DNA of 8,560 nt from Acidobacteriota bacterium. Lineage in GTDB: Bacteria; Acidobacteriota; Terriglobia; Terriglobales; Acidobacteriaceae. Every line of letters begins with the position of its first letter. The first letter of the stretch is position 1. The notes under the pieces were generated by a model. It was not told the origin of the DNA, did not search any database, and saw nothing but the letters and a program-made list of their open reading frames with translations. Positions 1 through 6,131 of the stretch are shown here, piece after piece. The stretch covers positions 1 to 8,560 of the forward strand of contig JAJZFE010000162.1 of NCBI GenBank assembly GCA_021798655.1, in the 5' to 3' direction. A program made the position numbers and the translations under genes.

Positions 1-1
1 C

Positions 2-634
2 TCCTTCGATGTGAACGTGGATCTCCTCGCCGACTTCACCAACTCCCCCCGCGAGCTGGAACGCGCCATGGACAAGGCGAGCATCAACGCGGCCAGCTCC
101 TCGGCCGGCGTGCCCGGCATTGGTGGCGGGCCCATGCCCACCTCCAACCCCCGCGGCACCCTGCTCTATGACGCCGTCTACCTCGCCGCGCACGAGAAGC
201 TCAGCACCCAGACCGGCCGCAAGATCCTCGTCCTGCTCACCGATGGCGGCGACCAGGGCTCGCAGGAGACGCTCAAGACCGCCGCCGAAGCCGCGCAGAA
301 AGCCAACACCATCATCTACGTCATCCTGCTCGCCGACCACCCCTTCTTCGGCAGCTACGGCGATCCCTTCAACGGCAAGTCGCAGATGGAGCAGCTCGCC
401 CACGACACCGGCGGACGCGTCATCGACGTCGGCAACAGCGGCCGCAAGCTCGAAGACGCCTTCGACCAGATTCAGGACGAGCTCCGCACCCAGTACCTCG
501 TCAGCTACACGCCCGTGAACAAGACCGCCGACGGCAAGTTCCGCAAGATCAACCTCGACTGCGGCAAGGGCCTCGACATCCAGGCCCGCAAAGGCTACTA
601 CGCCATCGCCGGCGACGACCTCAACAACAACTGA
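2..634 (+). CDS. VWFA-related (TIGR03436-type) protein, C-terminal part
   Basis: The reading frame is open from the window edge, so the N-terminus, including any signal peptide and the DxSxS half of the MIDAS metal site, lies outside. What is visible is the C-terminal half of a von Willebrand A-like fold. It has 'DFTNSPRELERAM' near the start, then 'LYDAVYLAAHEKL', the strand-plus-loop 'KILVLLTDGGDQGS', the helix-strand 'AAQKANTIIYVILL', and the tail 'LAHDTGGRVIDV' ... 'QDELRTQYLVSYTP' ... 'IQARKGYYA'. This order and the 'QYLVSYTP...RKGYYA' ending are hallmarks of the acidobacterial VWFA-related family TIGR03436, whose members are usually exported and of unknown function. The GTG at 11 is internal to the frame and is not taken as the start. 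The gene ends 28 nt before the Coa1-like gene on the same strand, so the two may be cotranscribed. Family assignment is firm; biological role is unknown. Confidence 0.88.
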   Translation, partial: SFDVNVDLLADFTNSPRELERAMDKASINAASSSAGVPGIGGGPMPTSNPRGTLLYDAVYLAAHEKLSTQTGRKILVLLTDGGDQGSQETLKTAAEAAQKANTIIYVILLADHPFFGSYGDPFNGKSQMEQLAHDTGGRVIDVGNSGRKLEDAFDQIQDELRTQYLVSYTPVNKTADGKFRKINLDCGKGLDIQARKGYYAIAGDDLNNN

Positions 635-662
635 TCTCCGTCGCACAATTTCAGGAGCCACC

Positions 663-1094
663 ATGCCCATCGCCTCGCCCACGACACCCACCGCCGCTCG
701 CAAAGGTCTTCCCCTCTGGCTCGTCTTTGTGCTGGCCGGCACTGGCTTTCTGCTGGTCGTGCTGGCGTTCGCCGGCGTCATGCTCTCGGTGACGCAACGG
801 TCGCTGCACCGGTCCACGCCCTACAAGGTCGCGGTCGCTCTGGCCAGCCAGTCGCCCTGCGCGGTGGCCCGGCTCGGCCAGCCGGTCGTGCCCGGCCGGT
901 TCATCGTCGGCAGCCTCTCCAGGACCAACGGCGAAGCCTACGCCGACATGGAGTTCCCGGTCAGCGGACCCCTCGGCGCAGGACGCGTCCACGTCGTCGG
1001 CGCGCAGAGCAGCGGCCAGTGGAAGATCAACTACCTCAGCCTCCGCACCGGCGACACCCGCACCATGCTCCTGCCCGCCGCACCCTGCCCGTAG
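663..1094 (+). CDS. Small membrane-anchored Coa1/DUF1783-like protein
   Basis: This encodes 143 residues with a short Pro/Thr/Ala-rich N-terminus, one strongly hydrophobic segment at about residues 17-43, and a soluble C-terminal domain. The domain reads 'YKVAVALASQSPCAVARLG', then 'GRFIVGSLSRTNGEAYADM', 'FPVSGPLGAGRVHVVG' and 'GQWKINYLSL'. This is the pattern of bacterial proteins annotated as cytochrome c oxidase assembly factor Coa1 family: a Tyr-x-x-Ala helix, a 'LGxP' turn, a 'G...GEA.....V.GP.G.G' strand pair and a terminal 'G.W....L' strand. The eukaryotic founder helps mature Cox1; the bacterial role is not established, so no function beyond the family name is claimed. The start is supported by AGGAG at 653-657, 5 nt before the ATG. 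The VWA gene lies 28 nt upstream. The call comes from remembered family patterns and could be a generic single-pass protein. Confidence 0.65.
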   Translation: MPIASPTTPTAARKGLPLWLVFVLAGTGFLLVVLAFAGVMLSVTQRSLHRSTPYKVAVALASQSPCAVARLGQPVVPGRFIVGSLSRTNGEAYADMEFPVSGPLGAGRVHVVGAQSSGQWKINYLSLRTGDTRTMLLPAAPCP

Positions 1095-1109
1095 AGCCGT
1101 TCTCTCTCG

Positions 1110-1189
1110 GGTGTAGCCGCCCATGCTTTTGGATACTGTCATCCCGCAGCGTAGCGGAGGGATCTACTTCCTGAACAGGCGACTACACC
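1110..1189. repeat. Nested palindromic intergenic element between convergent genes
   Basis: The outer arms are GGTGTAGCCGCC (1110-1121) and GGCGACTACACC (1178-1189), inverted copies with 11 of 12 bases complementary. Inside is TGTCATCCCGCAGCG followed by TAGCGGAGGGAT (1137-1163), which can fold as ATCC/GGAT closed over CGC/GCG with a 3-nt bulge and a 6-nt loop. The inner part resembles the 'GTCATYCYGAGCG.AGCG.AGGAT' type of dispersed intergenic repeat seen in many bacterial genomes. It lies between the 3' ends of the Coa1-like gene (+) and hisA (-), a typical place for REP-like elements, and could serve both genes as a bidirectional terminator, although no long U-tract follows. Arms and pairing are seen directly; dispersal through the genome is inferred. 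Confidence 0.55.
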
Positions 1190-1217
1190 TGATGGCAATC
1201 CGCTATAGGCCGCCCGC

Positions 1218-1892
1218 CTACGCCTCCATCGCCCCCGAGTACACCGCCATCCCCGCCACCGCGTCCACGCCCATCGCATCCAGCGCGTCCACCTCGCCGC
1301 GCTCCTTGATGCCCCCTGCCACGATCAGTTGCCGTCCCGTCGTCGCCCGCAGAATCGCCGCCACGTCCATCGGAAACCCCTGCATCGTGCCCTCGGTGTC
1401 GACATGCGTGTACAGGAACGCCGCGCAGTAATCCTCCAGCCACGTCACCGCCTCCTCCGGCGTCAGGTCCACCGAATCCTTCCACCCCTTCACCGCCACG
1501 CGGCCGTTCTTCGTATCCACGCTGAAGCACAGCGCGTCCTCGCCCAGCGCCTTCTTCAACCCCGCCGCAAACGCCTTCTGCACGCCGTCCGCGCCAAACA
1601 GGCTGGACCCATAGATCACGCGCTTCGCCCCGGCATCCAGCAGCCGCTGCCCATCCTCGGCCGTCTTCAGCCCGCCGCCCACCTGGCACGGCAGCCGCCC
1701 GCAGATCATCGCCACCAGCTCCGCATTGCTGCCCTGCCGCATCGCCGCGTCCAGGTCGATCAGCTGCACCAGCGGATACTTGCTGAACCGCTCAATCCAG
1801 TAGTCAAAGTCATCAAAGGCGAGCTTCAGCGTCTCACCCTGCACGAGCTGCACGATCCGCCCGCCCATCAGGTCAATCGAAGGAATCAACAT
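1218..1892 (-). CDS. hisA: HisA-type ProFAR isomerase
   Basis: HisA (EC 5.3.1.16) performs the Amadori isomerisation of ProFAR to PRFAR, the fourth step of cytosolic histidine synthesis. The 224-residue protein is a TIM barrel that keeps the expected sites. These are the first catalytic Asp in 'LIPSIDLMGG' (D7), 'LIDLDAA' (44-50), the first phosphate loop 'QVGGGLKT' (70-77), the second Asp in 'FSVDTKNGRVAVKGW' (D126), the Thr of 'LYTHVDTEGTMQG' (T162), and the C-terminal phosphate loops 'VAGGI' (191-195) and 'GMAVYSG' (214-220). It is roughly 15-20 residues shorter than common HisA, mainly in the loop after strand 1 (residues about 19-41). No other his gene is visible. The ATG at 1892 begins the conserved strand; only a weak GTAGGG-like ribosome site precedes it. 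The HisA/HisF fold is certain and HisA very likely. A dual HisA/TrpF (PriA-like) role cannot be judged here. Confidence 0.88.
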   Translation of the reverse strand: MLIPSIDLMGGRIVQLVQGETLKLAFDDFDYWIERFSKYPLVQLIDLDAAMRQGSNAELVAMICGRLPCQVGGGLKTAEDGQRLLDAGAKRVIYGSSLFGADGVQKAFAAGLKKALGEDALCFSVDTKNGRVAVKGWKDSVDLTPEEAVTWLEDYCAAFLYTHVDTEGTMQGFPMDVAAILRATTGRQLIVAGGIKERGEVDALDAMGVDAVAGMAVYSGAMEA

Positions 1893-2023
1893 CCCTACAG
1901 TCTACCGGTTCACGCCGCGTGCCTAACCAATTCCACCGTTCGGCGTCCAAGGATTAAACTCCGAATTGGCGACAATCGTAAATTCCCTTCAGCAACATTG
2001 AAATCCCGCGATGGAGATTGAAG
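1893..2023. promoter_or_regulatory. Divergent hisA / TIGR03435 intergenic region
   Basis: The 131-nt gap between the divergent starts of hisA and the TIGR03435 gene must hold both promoters. It is richer in A+T than the flanking genes. A 7-bp inverted repeat, CCAATTC (1927-1933) and GAATTGG (1963-1969), is separated by 29 nt and could be a spaced operator or chance. I see no convincing -35/-10 pair on either strand. Confidence 0.25.
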
Positions 2024-2878
2024 ATGAACAGGCTCCAATGGACACGTCTCTCAGCCGCAGTCGTTGCCTTCGCACTGCTGACCCCGCACACGCCTGCCCA
2101 GTTGCCCACGCTCTCTGACGTAGACAGCGGCGACGGAGCAGCAGCCACCGGCCCCCTGCCCGCCTGGGACGTAGCCATCGTGCGGCCACACCCCGCAGGT
2201 GATGGCTCCATGTCCTGGCAGATGACAGAAGACAGCGTCCGCCTCTCAAACCTGCCGCTCGAATCGATGATCTGCAACGCCTGGAACATCAAGTCCTACC
2301 AGCTCTCGGGCCTCAGTGGCTGGATGACGAACGACCGCTACGACCTCTCCGCCAAGGTGGCCGGCGACGACGTTGCCGCCTACAAAAAGCTGAACAACCA
2401 GCAGCGTCGCCTCATGCTGCAGAACCTGCTCACAGAGCGCTTCCATCTCAAGCTCCACTCCGAATCCAAGACGCTCCCGCTCTACAACCTCGTCGTGGAC
2501 AAAGGCGGCTCGAAACTCAAACCCTCCACCGCAGTCGACCCCCCTTCCGAAGAAGAGGCCAGGGCAAACCCCGACAAGTACAAGAAGGGTTTTATAACGA
2601 TGGGCCCGGGCCGCTTCGAAGCCACTGGCGAGCCCGTCTCGTCACTTGCCAGCCAGTTGGCCAACGTGTTGGAGAAACCCGTGAACGATACCACTGCCCT
2701 CACTGGCCTCTACGACATTGCACTCCACTACCGCCGCGATGAGACAAACGCCGACAGCACCGACGCCCCATCCATCTTCTCCGCCGTGCAGGATCAGCTG
2801 GGCCTCAAGCTCGTCCCCGGTAAAGGACCGGTCGAAACCCTGATCGTCGACTCCGCCGACAAGCCCGGCGTAGACTGA
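2024..2878 (+). CDS. TIGR03435 family secreted protein
   Basis: This encodes 284 residues from the ATG at 2024. That start follows GGAG at 2013-2016 with a 7-nt spacer; an in-frame TTG at 2018 is a less likely alternative. Residues 1-26 form a signal peptide: basic start (MNRLQWTR), hydrophobic core (LSAAVVAFALL) and a likely cleavage around 'TPAQ|LP'. The mature part follows the TIGR03435 plan: 'WDVAIVRPHP' at its start, 'LSNLPLESMICNAWNI', 'LSGWMTNDRYDLSAKV', 'RLMLQNLLTERFHLKLHSE', 'LPLYNLVVDKGGSKLKP', 'DTTALTGLYDIALHY', and the C-terminal block 'FSAVQDQLGLKLVPGKGPVE'. The family forms large paralogous sets in Acidobacteriota and its function is unknown; an extracytoplasmic location is inferred from the signal peptide. 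Its stop lies 12 nt from the end of the convergent VOC gene. Confidence 0.9.
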   Translation: MNRLQWTRLSAAVVAFALLTPHTPAQLPTLSDVDSGDGAAATGPLPAWDVAIVRPHPAGDGSMSWQMTEDSVRLSNLPLESMICNAWNIKSYQLSGLSGWMTNDRYDLSAKVAGDDVAAYKKLNNQQRRLMLQNLLTERFHLKLHSESKTLPLYNLVVDKGGSKLKPSTAVDPPSEEEARANPDKYKKGFITMGPGRFEATGEPVSSLASQLANVLEKPVNDTTALTGLYDIALHYRRDETNADSTDAPSIFSAVQDQLGLKLVPGKGPVETLIVDSADKPGVD

Positions 2879-2890
2879 CTCCGCACAAAT

Positions 2891-3268
2891 CTACTGCGCC
2901 ATCGGCTGCCATAGCTCCACGCGGTTGCCGTCGCAGTCTCTGATCCACGCAAACTTGCCGAACTCGGAGTCGTCCCGCTTCGGGTCGATCCACACACCCT
3001 TGGCGGCAAGCTCCGCCAGCAGCGCATCCATGTCGTCGACGCGATAGTTCGCCATCGCCTGCTGCATGGGCTCACCCAGCTGCTCCGCGCTCGCGGAGAC
3101 GACCGACCACGCCGTCGCGCCCGTGCCCTTCGGCACCTCATCGCTCCACTTGAAGCTCACTCCCCATGGGCTCACCGGAAAACCGAGATGCTCGGCATAC
3201 TAGGCACTCAGCCGCTTGGGATCGCTCGACCGCAGGAACACTCCGCCCACACTCGTCACTCGCGCCAT
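2891..3268 (-). pseudogene. VOC/glyoxalase-like gene interrupted by an in-frame amber codon
   Basis: Reading from the ATG at 3268 gives 'MARVTSVGGVFLRSSDPKRL', then 'SA', a TAG at 3202-3200, and 'YAEHLGFPVSPWGVSFKW', ending 'DCDGNRVELWQPMAQ' before the stop at 2891. Ignoring the TAG, this is a full-length (about 125-residue) vicinal-oxygen-chelate protein: strand 1 'GGVFLRS', helix 'DPKRLSA-YAEHLGF', 'YRVDDMDALLAELAAKG' opening the second half, and 'FAWIRDCDGNRVELWQP' carrying the usual metal-ligand Glu. Relatives commonly read '(A)WY' at the interrupted point, so a single TGG-to-TAG change (plus-strand position 3201) explains the stop. A strong ribosome site (GGAGG at 3280-3276) marks the original start, 21 nt after trpD, indicating an operon. 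A 94-residue piece could restart at the GTG at 3175 but would lack strand 1. A sequencing error or amber readthrough remains possible. Substrate is unknown. Confidence 0.78.
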
Positions 3269-3275
3269 CGCAATA

Positions 3276-3280
3276 CCTCC
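3276..3280 (-). promoter_or_regulatory. Ribosome binding site of the VOC gene
   Basis: GGAGG on the minus strand sits 7 nt before the ATG at 3268. It fixes the original VOC start upstream of the amber codon and so shows that the gene is interrupted, not naturally short. It lies just past the trpD stop, which fits translational coupling. Confidence 0.7.
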
Positions 3281-3289
3281 GCGAAGGTT

Positions 3290-4303
3290 TTACGCCTTCA
3301 GCTCCGCCACCAGGCGCGTCACCTTGCCCGCATCGATCGTCGCCGCGGCCAGCGCCACACCTGCGCGAATGTCCTCTGCGACCCCCGCCGTCACCAGCAC
3401 CGCCGCCGCGTTCAGCAGCACCACATCCCGCCGCGCGCCGCTCTCCCCCGCAAAGATGCTCATCAGGATCGCCGCATTCTCCGTCGCATCGCCGCCCTGC
3501 AGCGCGCTCGCCTCCGCGCATCGCAGCCCATACTGCTCCGGCGCGACCACGTACTCGCGCACCTTGCCCTCGCGCACCTCGGCCACATGGCTCGGCCCAC
3601 TGATCGAAAGCTCGTCCATGCCATCCACGCCGCACACCACCATCGCGTGCCGCGCGCCCAGCATCGTCATCGCCTTCGCCACCAGCGGCACCAGCCGCGG
3701 CTGATACACACCCATCACCTGTCGCCGCGCGCCCGCCGGGTTCAGCAGCGGACCCAGCACATGCAGCACCGTCCGCACCCCCAGCGCCCGCCGCACCGGC
3801 ATCACCGCCTTCATCGCCGGATGATGCGACGGCGCCAGCAGAAAACAAAACCCATGCGTCCGCAACGACCCAACCGACTCCGCCAGCGTGTGCGTCACCG
3901 AGATGCCCAGCGCCTCCAGCACATCCGCCGAGCCGCACCGGCTCGTCACCGCGCGATTCCCATGCTTGGCCACCTTCGCACCCGCCGCCGACGCCACCAG
4001 CGCCGCTGCGGTGGAGATGTTGAAGCTCCCACTCGCGTCCCCGCCCGTGCCGCACGCATCCACCAGCGCTTCGCTCTCGTCGTCGGTCAGCGGCAGCATC
4101 GTCGCCGCAGCACGCATCGCCTCGGCAAACCCCGCCACCTCCGCCGCCGTCTCGCCACGCCCGGCCAGCGCGCCCAGCAGCCCGGCCAGCTCCACCTCGC
4201 TCGCCTCGCCGCGCAGAATCCCCTGCATCAGCGCCACCGCCTCGTCGTGCGACAGCGTCTCGCGCCCTTCCACAATCCTTCGCAGCTCAACCTGTATCGA
4301 CAT
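3290..4303 (-). CDS. trpD: Anthranilate phosphoribosyltransferase
   Basis: TrpD (EC 2.4.2.18) joins anthranilate to phosphoribosyl pyrophosphate, the second committed step of cytosolic tryptophan synthesis. The 337 residues match the usual length of about 330-345. The N-terminal helical domain contains 'LSHDEAVALMQGILRGE' (17-33). The PRPP site 'GTGGD' is at 85-89, followed by 'FNIST' (94-98) and 'KHGNR' (113-117). 'CGSADVLEALG' spans 123-133, the anthranilate-side segment 'FLLAPSHHPAMK' 154-165, 'VLGPLLNPA' 182-190, and the metal-binding 'DGMDELS' 227-233. All catalytic signatures are intact. The start at 4303 opens the conserved helix; a GAGAGG lies only about 2 nt before it, so the ribosome site is poorly spaced. 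No other trp gene is in view. The VOC gene follows 21 nt downstream on the same strand, and sucC is divergent. Confidence 0.96.
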   Translation of the reverse strand: MSIQVELRRIVEGRETLSHDEAVALMQGILRGEASEVELAGLLGALAGRGETAAEVAGFAEAMRAAATMLPLTDDESEALVDACGTGGDASGSFNISTAAALVASAAGAKVAKHGNRAVTSRCGSADVLEALGISVTHTLAESVGSLRTHGFCFLLAPSHHPAMKAVMPVRRALGVRTVLHVLGPLLNPAGARRQVMGVYQPRLVPLVAKAMTMLGARHAMVVCGVDGMDELSISGPSHVAEVREGKVREYVVAPEQYGLRCAEASALQGGDATENAAILMSIFAGESGARRDVVLLNAAAVLVTAGVAEDIRAGVALAAATIDAGKVTRLVAELKA

Positions 4304-4338
4304 ACCTCTCTAACCCTACCAAACCGGGCGCTCCTCCT

Positions 4339-4375
4339 CCTCTGCGCAACCTCCGCAACCTCTGGCTCCTCCGCG
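4339..4375. repeat. Short imperfect tandem repeat upstream of sucC and trpD
   Basis: Four consecutive near-copies of a CCTCYGCRA-type unit are visible: CCTCTGCGCAA (4339-4349), CCTCCGCAA (4350-4358), CCTCTGGCT (4359-4367) and CCTCCGCG (4368-4375). They lie in the 208-nt divergent region and are preceded by further CTCCTCC. Similar 'CTCTGCG...CTCCGCG' strings occur as intergenic repeats in other bacteria (from memory). Role is unknown. Confidence 0.4.
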
Positions 4376-4447
4376 TTTTCCGTGTCGCCCGCTCCCACCC
4401 TCGCGCTCCGCATTTCGCCCACGTCGTCCGATAATCGCCGACGCGGC

Positions 4448-4477
4448 TTGCTACCCCTCCCCGCAACTCGCTACCAT
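4448..4477 (+). promoter_or_regulatory. Candidate sigma-70-type promoter for sucC
   Basis: TTGCTA (4448-4453) and TACCAT (4472-4477) are separated by 18 nt. They would start transcription near 4484 and leave a leader of about 28 nt containing the AGGAG (4502-4506) of sucC. Both boxes deviate from consensus, so this is the best candidate by inspection, not a firm call. Confidence 0.35.
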
Positions 4478-4511
4478 TAGCCCGTCTGCAACCCTGCACC
4501 CAGGAGCGAGC

Positions 4512-5690
4512 ATGAAGATCCACGAGTACCAGGCCAAGGAAATCCTTCGCAAGTACGGCGTCACCGTCCCCGCCGGCGAGATGGCCACCACCCTCGAAGA
4601 GGCCGACACCGCCGCCAAGCAGCTCTTCTCCGCCGGCAACGCCGTCGTCGTCGTCAAAGCCCAGATCCACGCCGGCGGTCGCGGCAAGGGTGGCGGCGTC
4701 AAGCTCGCCAAAACCATCCAGGACGCCGACGCCGCCTCCCGCGCCATCCTCGGCATGCAGCTCATCACCCACCAGACCGGCCCCGAAGGCCAGAAGGTCC
4801 AGCGCCTGCTCATCGAGGCCGGCTCTGCCATCGACCGCGAGCTCTACCTCGGCCTCGTCCTCGACCGCGCCTCCTCCAAGGTCGTCTTCATGGCCTCCCA
4901 GGCCGGCGGCATGGAGATCGAAGAGGTCGCCCACGACACCCCCGAAAAGATCTTCAAGGAGTACATCGACCCGGCCATCGGCCTGCAGCCCTACCAGGCC
5001 CGCAAGCTCGCCTTCAAGCTCGGCCTCGCGCCCGCGCAGGTTGGCGAAGCCGTCAAGTTCATGATGGGCCTCTACAAAGCCTTCATCGAAACCGACTGCA
5101 CGCTCATGGAGATCAACCCCTTCATCACGACGAAGGACGGCAAGCTCGCCGCGCTCGACTGCAAGATCAACTTCGACGACAACGCCATGTTCCGTCACAA
5201 GGACCTCAAGGAGCTGCGCGACATCGCCGAAGAGGACCCGCTCGAAGTCGAAGCCAGCAAGTACGCGCTCAACTACATCAAGCTCGACGGCAGCATCGCC
5301 TGCATGGTGAACGGCGCGGGCCTCGCGATGGCGACGATGGACATCATCGAGTACGCCGGCGGCAAGGCCGCAAACTTCCTCGACGTAGGCGGCGGAGCCA
5401 ACCAGGAGCAGATCGAAAACGCCTTCGGCATCCTGCTCTCCGACCCCAACGTGAAGGCCATCTTCATCAACATCTTCGGCGGCATCCTGCGCGTGGACGT
5501 GCTCGCCACCGCCGTCGTCGCCGCCGCCCGCAAGCTCGGCGTCACCATCCCCATCATCCTCCGCCTCGAAGGCACCAACGTCGAAGAGGGCCGCAAGATC
5601 ATCGCGGAGAGCGGCCTGAAGGTCCAGATCGGCGCAACGATGAAGGAAGCGGCTGACCTCGCCGTCGCAGCAGCAAAGGGAAGCCACTAG
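4512..5690 (+). CDS. sucC: Succinyl-CoA synthetase (ADP-forming) beta subunit
   Basis: With SucD this makes the TCA-cycle enzyme (EC 6.2.1.5) that couples succinyl-CoA and succinate interconversion to nucleotide phosphorylation. The beta subunit carries the nucleotide site. The 392 residues match the family length (E. coli 388). The protein opens with the typical '[17 protein letters not shown]'. The ATP-grasp domain spans about 1-245, with the nucleotide-binding strand and loop '[16 protein letters not shown]' (49-64) and Mg-binding residues N202 in 'MEINPF' and D216 in 'LAALDCKIN', offset by 3 from E. coli N199 and D213. The C-terminal ligase domain has '[20 protein letters not shown]', 'NFLDVGGGA' and '[15 protein letters not shown]'. 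AGGAG at 4502-4506, 5 nt before the ATG, fixes the start. The partner sucD lies 453 nt downstream instead of adjoining, because a four-helix-bundle cassette separates them. Confidence 0.98.
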   Translation: MKIHEYQAKEILRKYGVTVPAGEMATTLEEADTAAKQLFSAGNAVVVVKAQIHAGGRGKGGGVKLAKTIQDADAASRAILGMQLITHQTGPEGQKVQRLLIEAGSAIDRELYLGLVLDRASSKVVFMASQAGGMEIEEVAHDTPEKIFKEYIDPAIGLQPYQARKLAFKLGLAPAQVGEAVKFMMGLYKAFIETDCTLMEINPFITTKDGKLAALDCKINFDDNAMFRHKDLKELRDIAEEDPLEVEASKYALNYIKLDGSIACMVNGAGLAMATMDIIEYAGGKAANFLDVGGGANQEQIENAFGILLSDPNVKAIFINIFGGILRVDVLATAVVAAARKLGVTIPIILRLEGTNVEEGRKIIAESGLKVQIGATMKEAADLAVAAAKGSH

Positions 5691-5692
5691 CT

Positions 5693-5713
5693 CTTAGCTT
5701 CTGGCTTCTAGCT
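5693..5713 (-). repeat. Left heptad array (AGCTAGA type, minus orientation)
   Basis: Read on the minus strand from 5713 to 5693 there are three 7-nt units: AGCTAGA, AGCCAGA and AGCTAAG. They start 3 nt after the sucC stop. A run of six T (5715-5720) follows on the plus strand. AAGCCA (5681-5686) can pair with TGGCTT (5702-5707) upstream of it, so a weak transcription attenuator after sucC is conceivable, though the T-run is not adjacent to that stem. Confidence 0.7.
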
Positions 5714-5754
5714 GTTTTTTGTCCAAACCTGCACAGAGCAATACGAGGTTTGAA

Positions 5755-6131
5755 ATGTCGCAACGTGTCGAAGATTTGCAGGTTTGGCAGAAGGCGATTC
5801 AGTTGAGCGTTGCAGTGTACAAGCTCACAGGTACGTTTCCGAAACAGGAGATGTACGGTCTCTCCTCCAGCTTCAACGGGCAGCAGTATCAGTGGCAAGC
5901 AACATCGCTGAAGGCCGAGGTCGGTTGAATAACGGGGAGTTTCGACAGTTTCTCGGTATGGCGCAGGGATCGAACTATGAAGTACAGACTCAACTCTTCA
6001 TCGCGCAGGAGTTGGGTCTGGGAACAAAAGATTGCATCCAGCAAGCTCAGAAACTGAACGCCGAGGTCGGTCGTATGCTCACTGCATTCATCGCCAGAGT
6101 CTCAGTGAAAAAGCTAGAAGCTAGAAGCTAG
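5755..6131 (+). pseudogene. Four-helix-bundle protein (23S rRNA IVP/S23 family), frameshifted
   Basis: The ATG at 5755, preceded by GAGG (5745-5748) with a 6-nt spacer, opens 'MSQRVEDLQVWQKAIQLSV' ... 'FPKQEMYGLSS' and runs to codon 38 (5868). The family motif then continues in the next frame from about 5868: 'QLQRAAVSVASNIAEGRGR', 'FRQFLGMAQGSNYEVQTQL' and 'FIAQELGLG', to the TAG at 6129-6131. Restoring one C after TCCTCC at 5863-5868 (CAG for Gln) gives a continuous 125-residue protein matching the family core 'FPKEEMYGL.SQ..RAAVS...NIAEG'. In the starting frame, translation ends at the TGA at 5926-5928 after a nonsense tail. Relatives are encoded in 23S rRNA intervening sequences, and the bAvd proteins of diversity-generating retroelements share the fold; most free-standing copies have no known function. 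No slippery sequence suggests programmed shifting. The last codons and the stop lie inside the right heptad array. Confidence 0.85.

Noticed and set aside
3188..4480. 430-codon plus-strand open frame opposite trpD
   Set aside because: The translation is an Arg/His/Gln-rich antisense artefact and trpD on the minus strand is complete with all motifs.
4287..5687. 466-codon open frame on the minus strand opposite sucC
   Set aside because: It is a shadow of the GC-rich sucC codons. It lacks family motifs, is packed with Asp/Glu/Gly/Val runs, and lies opposite an unmistakable sucC.
5719..5754. Upstream TTG start extending the four-helix-bundle gene
   Set aside because: The added residues are not family-like, and the ATG at 5755 has a GAGG ribosome site and begins the conserved helix.
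5866..5928. Programmed ribosomal frameshift in the four-helix-bundle gene
   Set aside because: No slippery heptamer and no evident downstream stimulatory structure were seen at the junction; a one-base loss explains it more simply.
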